DNA from: an uncultured Collinsella sp.
GTDB lineage: Bacteria > Actinomycetota > Coriobacteriia > Coriobacteriales > Coriobacteriaceae
Assembly: GCA_934646965.1 (NCBI GenBank)
Contig: CAKUEZ010000074.1
Span: 1-9,731 of the forward strand
Reading direction: 5' to 3'
DNA: 9,731 bases
Position numbers and translations under genes: made by a program. This document shows positions 6,825 to 9,731 of the stretch, in pieces (the stretch's first letter is position 1; every line of letters begins with the position of its first letter). The notes beneath the pieces are model-generated. The model saw nothing but the letters and a program-made list of their open reading frames with translations. It was not told the DNA's origin and ran no database searches.

Positions 6825-7703
6825 CTATTGCATATCGAGCACCATGGCATAGACATCGCGCTTGCGGCGCGAGTACTTCTGCGACAGGCGCTTGGCTACC
6901 GCGGAGGCGGGCTCGCCCTCCTCGAGTGCGGCGCGGATGTCCTCGCGTAGGGCCTCATCGGGGTCTACCGCCGCGATGCCAACCGGCGTGATGCCGGCTT
7001 CCTCGTCCTCGCTCGGCGGCGCGATGACCAGCGCAATCTCGCCCTTTACCTCGCCGCGAGCGCACAGTTCCTCGGCAAGCTGGGCGGCAGATCCGCGCAA
7101 GACTTCCTCGTGCAGCTTGGTGAGCTCACGGCAAACGGCGACCTCGCGCTGGGGGAAGACCTCGGCCACGGCCTCGAGCGTCGCCGCGATGCGATGTGGA
7201 GACTCGTAGAAGATGAGCGCGCCGGGCACCACGGCGAGGCGCTGCAGCCGACGCACGCGCTCGCCATGCTTGCGGCCCAAAAAACCCTCAAAGAAGAAAT
7301 GCTCGCAGGGAATGCCAGACGACACGAGCGCCGTGACGCAAGCAGAGGGCCCGGGGATAACCTCGACAGGCACATCCGCCTCGCGCGCCGCCTCGACCAG
7401 TGCCTGGCCCGGGTCGGACACGCTCGGCATACCGGCGTCCGAGGCAAAGGCAAGGGTCTCCCCCGCCAGCAGGCGATCGACCAAGCCAGCGGCTCGACTT
7501 GCGATCACGTTCTCATCGCAACGGACAAGCGGTTTGGAAATGCCCAGATGCATCAAGAGCTTTGAGGTCACGCGAGTGTCCTCGCAGCAGATGGCATCGG
7601 CGGCGGCAAACGCCTCGCCGACGCGTGGGGACAGATCGCCCAGGTTACCGATGGGCGTACCGACCACATAGAGTTTGCCCGTACGGGCGCCATTTTGCGT
7701 CAT
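6825..7703 (-). CDS. rsmI: 16S rRNA (cytidine1402-2'-O)-methyltransferase RsmI
   Basis: This 292-residue protein of the tetrapyrrole-methylase fold places the 2'-O-methyl group on C1402 at the ribosomal P site, using SAM. Conserved signatures run in order: GTPIGNLGDLSPR (15-27), CEDTR (40-44), SDAGMPSVSDPG (88-99), VIPGPSA (115-121), YESPHR (166-171), CRELTKLHEEVLRG (191-204) and KGEIALVI (220-227). The C-terminal 60 residues form the usual helical tail (SAVAKRLSQKYSRRKRDVY). The ATG at 7703 is six bases after the stop of the GH5-like gene. The ribosome binding site is weak (AGG five to seven bases upstream, overlapping that stop), so translation may be coupled to the upstream gene. Confidence 0.95.
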   Translation of the reverse strand: MTQNGARTGKLYVVGTPIGNLGDLSPRVGEAFAAADAICCEDTRVTSKLLMHLGISKPLVRCDENVIASRAAGLVDRLLAGETLAFASDAGMPSVSDPGQALVEAAREADVPVEVIPGPSACVTALVSSGIPCEHFFFEGFLGRKHGERVRRLQRLAVVPGALIFYESPHRIAATLEAVAEVFPQREVAVCRELTKLHEEVLRGSAAQLAEELCARGEVKGEIALVIAPPSEDEEAGITPVGIAAVDPDEALREDIRAALEEGEPASAVAKRLSQKYSRRKRDVYAMVLDMQ

Positions 7704-7709
7704 ATCAAC

Positions 7710-8771
7710 CTATTCAATCATGCCGCGCTCGAGCGTGCCGAGTGCTGCGCGGGCATCCCATGCTGCAATACGCTTCTCGGTCTTCCAGGTTTGGAAGAAC
7801 CATCCAGCAGCCGGCGCAAACGAAGCCAGCTGGTTGGCGATAAACACGCGCTCGTAGGCGTTGCGGCCCTCGGGCGTAACCGACGAGTTGGCAAAAATCG
7901 CCGCGCCCGACCATTCGCCCACCAAGACGGGGAATCCGGTCGCGATTGCCTCTTTGAGCTCGCGCTTGTTGCGCGAGATGGCGGTCACGAGGCCGCGGGG
8001 GCTCGTGATATCGAGGGCATACTCGTCGCGGTAATGGTACAGGTGGAGGTCCATATAGACATTCTTGTACTTGGCACCGCGCATAAAGTGCTTCCACTCG
8101 CCAGGGTGCCCCGAAGAGGAAAAGACGACGATCTTGTCCTCGGGCATATACGAGCGAACGATCTCGTACGCATCACGATAGAAGTTGCGCAGGTAGTGAG
8201 CGGGAATACCGTCCGTCATGGTAAAGAGGCTCTTGCGAACGCTCATCTGTGGCGTGTCAAGCAGCTCGATTCCCAGCAGGCTCTCGGCCTCGCCGTAACG
8301 ATCGGCCAAGCGCTCCAGAACATCGAGCGCGACATGACGGCCGTTGGTAGACGAATGCCACTCGGCGACGGTCTCCGGCGTGGTGGGCGAATCGTTGGAA
8401 TCGCCCTGGCCGCCGGGCACGGTCGCCAGATCGAGCAGCACGCGGATGTCGTACTTGGCAGCCCACTCAATCGCGCGATCGATATAGTCGACAACCGAAA
8501 TGTAGGAGGCATCGGACTCCTGCGAGCCAAAGGCGTACCACGGCACCGGCAGGCGCACGGCGTTGAGACCGATCTGCGCCATACGGCGAAAATCGTCCTC
8601 GCTCACAAACGTCTCGTAATGACGGCGCATGCGCTCGTTATAGGCGGCGGTGCCCATGGCCTCCTGCAGCTCGGCCGCGTTGGATGCACCGGTCGCCGCG
8701 TACAGCGACGGGGTCACCCAAGGCTCGGGAATAAACCAGCCAGAGAGATTAACGCCGAGTATCCTCTCCAT
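7710..8771 (-). CDS. GH5 (exo-1,3-glucanase-like) protein lacking the acid/base glutamate, probable pseudoenzyme
   Basis: The 353-residue product resembles the yeast EXG1/BglC branch of glycoside hydrolase family 5. It has GVNLSGWFIPEPWVTPS (6-22) for the N-terminal strand, AVRLP (71-75), DLHLYH (241-246), the nucleophile segment VGEWSGA with E286 (284-290) and WFFQTWKTE (324-332). Three active-site positions are altered. The acid/base segment ELLNEP reads ELLDTP, with D172 and T173 replacing Asn-Glu. The usual DLHGAPG reads DLATVPG, with A116 for His. Hydrolysis by the normal retaining mechanism is therefore unlikely. There is no signal peptide, so the protein should be cytoplasmic. The start at 8771 has AGGGGG five bases upstream; the open frame runs to 8930, but the extension has no family match or good ribosome site. 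It ends six bases before rsmI. A carbohydrate-binding or scaffold role is possible but is inference. Confidence 0.85.
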   Translation of the reverse strand: MERILGVNLSGWFIPEPWVTPSLYAATGASNAAELQEAMGTAAYNERMRRHYETFVSEDDFRRMAQIGLNAVRLPVPWYAFGSQESDASYISVVDYIDRAIEWAAKYDIRVLLDLATVPGGQGDSNDSPTTPETVAEWHSSTNGRHVALDVLERLADRYGEAESLLGIELLDTPQMSVRKSLFTMTDGIPAHYLRNFYRDAYEIVRSYMPEDKIVVFSSSGHPGEWKHFMRGAKYKNVYMDLHLYHYRDEYALDITSPRGLVTAISRNKRELKEAIATGFPVLVGEWSGAAIFANSSVTPEGRNAYERVFIANQLASFAPAAGWFFQTWKTEKRIAAWDARAALGTLERGMIE

Positions 8772-8836
8772 CACTGCCCCCTTCGGATCGTGCAGGTTGA
8801 ACCCGCATCGTATTGCATAGGATAAGTATCGTTTTG

Positions 8837-8865
8837 AGTATACCCGCGCGTACGGACAGGCGACC
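8837..8865 (-). promoter_or_regulatory. Candidate promoter of the GH5-like/rsmI/metG group
   Basis: A TATACT hexamer on the minus strand (8837-8842) lies 66 bases before the GH5-like start and is a near-consensus -10 box. The -35 position is poor (GTCGCC or GGTCGC at 16-17 bases), so an activator or another sigma factor might be needed. This is a low-confidence call. Confidence 0.35.
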
Positions 8866-8939
8866 GAACGGTCTGCAAAGTGGCGCAAAAGTGGGAGGAA
8901 TGTCCAGGGCAGGCGAAACGCGAGATGCACGCGTACGCC

Positions 8940-9109
8940 GGAAAGCGCGACCCATTATTCCGCTCGAGAATGGGATGCGCTTTCCATTAGTAGGCCCAAC
9001 CGGAAAGCATGTCCCGCAATTTCGCGTAATTCCGGATCGTGCTTTCCCAAGCAACCCTGAAGCGGAAAGCATGACCCACTCTGAAGCAAAATTCCGGGAC
9101 GCATTTTCC
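8940..9109. repeat. Three 46-bp palindromes at an exact 62-bp period
   Basis: Units lie at 8940-8985, 9002-9047 and 9064-9109. Each is 46 bp, starts GGAAAGC and ends with TTTCC or TTTTCC, and can fold on itself. In the first, GGAAAGCGC pairs with GCGCTTTCC and CCCATT with AATGGG. The second and third share GGAAAGCATG, and their right arms are more diverged. The units are separated by 16-bp spacers that differ from each other. The array occupies the intergenic space between the GH5-like gene and the tRNA-Phe region. No leader, cas gene or reading frame accompanies it. Confidence 0.75.
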
Positions 9110-9117
9110 GCGGAACC

Positions 9118-9184
9118 CTACATAAAAGAAAAGGACCTCTTTGCAGAGGTCCTAGTCAATTTAAGGTGGCGGGGAAGGGAATCG
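9118..9184 (-). pseudogene. Truncated tRNA-Phe 3' end with its terminator (duplicate)
   Basis: This stretch repeats 9304-9370 at an offset of 186 bases. The 22 bases at 9163-9184 are identical to the T-arm and acceptor 3' half of tRNA-Phe (9349-9370). The adjoining terminator hairpin is conserved in structure, here a perfect GGACCTC/GAGGTCC stem (9133-9152) followed on the minus strand by TTTTCTTTT. The match stops abruptly inside the T-loop at 9184, so no functional tRNA can form. It could be a relic of a duplicated tRNA gene or an attachment-site-type duplication left by an integrated element. Confidence 0.75.
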
Positions 9185-9303
9185 CGCCCGCGCTGCGCGC
9201 GTGCGGACCGCTGCGGCGCTTCCGCGCCTTGCGAGCTGCGCTGGCAAACGCTTACGCGTTTCCTCAGCTCCGCGCCCTCACGGGGTTCGATTCCATGTGG
9301 GGG
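9185..9303. other. Hairpin-rich segment between the two tRNA-Phe 3' ends
   Basis: No gene is supported here. The segment carries three successive hairpins of one design: CGCGC-TGC-GCGCG (9189-9201), GGCGC-TTCC-GCGCC (9215-9228) and AAACGC-TTAC-GCGTTT (9246-9261). The third is nested in GAGCTG/CAGCTC (9233-9270). A T-loop-like GGGGTTCGATTCC (9282-9294) follows on the plus strand, opposite to tRNA-Phe. With GGAATCG at 9178-9184, it bounds the segment as 7-bp inverted repeats. Confidence 0.65.
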
Positions 9304-9308
9304 CTACA

Positions 9309-9340
9309 TAAAAGAAAAGGACCCCTTTGCAGGAGTCCTT
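9309..9340 (-). terminator. Rho-independent terminator of tRNA-Phe
   Basis: On the minus strand AAGGACTCC (9332-9340) pairs with GGGGTCCTT (9317-9325) around a six-base loop, with one U-G wobble, and is followed by TTTTCTTTTAT. It begins about 10 bases after the tRNA 3' end. Confidence 0.85.
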
Positions 9341-9352
9341 ATCAAGTCAAGG

Positions 9353-9425
<73 letters not shown>

Positions 9426-9457
9426 ATTTGAGGTGTGCCTTGTTTCAAGGCTTGATT

Positions 9458-9485
9458 AGTATAACCAAGGACGCGCGCCGGTCAA
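9458..9485 (-). promoter_or_regulatory. Promoter of tRNA-Phe
   Basis: On the minus strand TTGACC (9480-9485) and TATACT (9458-9463) are separated by 16 bases, close to the sigma-70 consensus. The -35 box overlaps the TGA stop of the upstream partial gene. A small hairpin, CCTTG-AAA-CAAGG (9438-9450), sits in the short leader before the tRNA. Confidence 0.8.
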
Positions 9486-9731
9486 CCGAGAATTTTAAAA
9501 AAGTTTTTGAGTACGGCGCCGGCCACAACCTCGGGCCCACAGAACAGCACGTCAGAGGCATCAGCCGGCAGCAAGAAGTTTTTCCACTCCACCCCTTCAT
9601 GCCGGTACTCGTTGGAAGGCGGGAGGCGAAGCGAGGATTGAGGGGCGCTCCAGTGCGGCCCAGGCGCATGGGTGGGAGCACATGCGCCAAGGTCGAACGT
9701 TTTCGTAGCACGCGAGGACATTGCCGTTGCG
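9482..9731 (-). CDS. 3' end of an unidentified gene (partial)
   Basis: An open frame runs in from the right edge and stops at TGA (9482-9484). At least 83 codons are visible and an in-frame ATG lies at 9721. The visible C-terminal residues include EWKNFLLPADASDVLF and end in a hydrophobic stretch, EVVAGAVLKNFFKILG. I do not recognise a family. The frame is supported by the stop abutting the tRNA-Phe promoter and by plausible codon use, while the competing frame (9445-9711) would run through that promoter. The N-terminal half of the visible part is proline-rich and low in recognisable structure, so the true start is uncertain and probably outside the window. Confidence 0.5.
   Translation of the reverse strand, partial: ATAMSSRATKTFDLGACAPTHAPGPHWSAPQSSLRLPPSNEYRHEGVEWKNFLLPADASDVLFCGPEVVAGAVLKNFFKILG

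Noticed and set aside
5097..6950. 617-codon open frame on the plus strand
   Set aside because: It is the antisense of metG and part of rsmI. metG has both synthetase signatures and a good ribosome site, while this frame has no recognisable domain. Long antisense frames are common in GC-rich genes.
7695..8825. 376-codon plus-strand open frame
   Set aside because: It lies antisense to the GH5-like gene and shows no motif or ribosome site; a codon-bias shadow.
8772..8930. 53-residue N-terminal extension of the GH5-like protein
   Set aside because: The family similarity begins exactly at the ATG at 8771, which has AGGGGG upstream. The extension covers the candidate promoter and lacks a signal peptide pattern.
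8749..9072. 107-codon minus-strand frame
   Set aside because: It crosses two palindromic units and the GH5-like start, has no ribosome site and shows no family resemblance.
8940..9109. CRISPR array
   Set aside because: There are only three diverged palindromic units with 16-bp spacers and no cas genes, so the spacing and repeat conservation do not fit.
9185..9303. A complete class II tRNA or tRNA-Sec on the plus strand ending in the T-loop-like sequence
   Set aside because: No matching acceptor 5' strand, D-arm or anticodon arm could be assembled; only the T-arm-like part is tRNA-like, and it contains a mismatch.

Overview
The window reads as a piece of bacterial chromosome, moderately GC-rich (by eye, not computed), carrying housekeeping genes. 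Gene content, the many short palindromic intergenic repeats and the style of the proteins suggest a gut actinobacterium of the Coriobacteriia, probably Collinsella-like. That assignment is inference; no marker in the window proves it. There is no transposase, integrase, CRISPR array or rRNA gene.

Layout, left to right. A 57-residue single-span membrane protein (80-253, +) converges on proC, with a strong terminator and two copies of an odd repeat between them. A minus-strand group follows: an SPFH/stomatin-like membrane protein, then rlmH, then proC (2671 down to 411). Next comes a 470-bp intergenic region holding a 225-bp inverted-repeat element and a GC-rich hairpin segment that lies downstream of tRNA-Leu(CAG). 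A second minus-strand block follows: a GH5-like protein, rsmI, metG, a terminator, rsmA and tatD (8771 down to 3275). A 580-bp intergenic stretch then holds three 46-bp palindromes at exact 62-bp spacing, a truncated tRNA-Phe 3' end, another hairpin-rich segment and an intact tRNA-Phe(GAA). The window ends inside an unidentified minus-strand gene.

The common theme is translation: three rRNA methyltransferases (RlmH on 23S, RsmA and RsmI on 16S), methionyl-tRNA synthetase and two tRNAs. The rsmI-metG-tatD-rsmA neighbourhood resembles the classical Bacillus yabC-metS-yabD-ksgA cluster, but here tatD and rsmA are swapped and no rnmV lies between them.

The observations most worth a second look are these. 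(1) The cytoplasmic GH5-like protein at the head of the rsmI-metG block has lost the catalytic acid/base glutamate and other active-site residues while keeping the fold signatures, so it looks like a pseudoenzyme. (2) Both tRNA genes are followed by the same composite architecture: terminator, T-loop-like sequence in the opposite orientation, and hairpins of a shared CGC-TnnC-GCG design. (3) A repeat pair between the small gene and proC has identical flanks but an exactly inverted 21-bp core. (4) A 225-bp MITE-like inverted-repeat element lies upstream of the SPFH operon.
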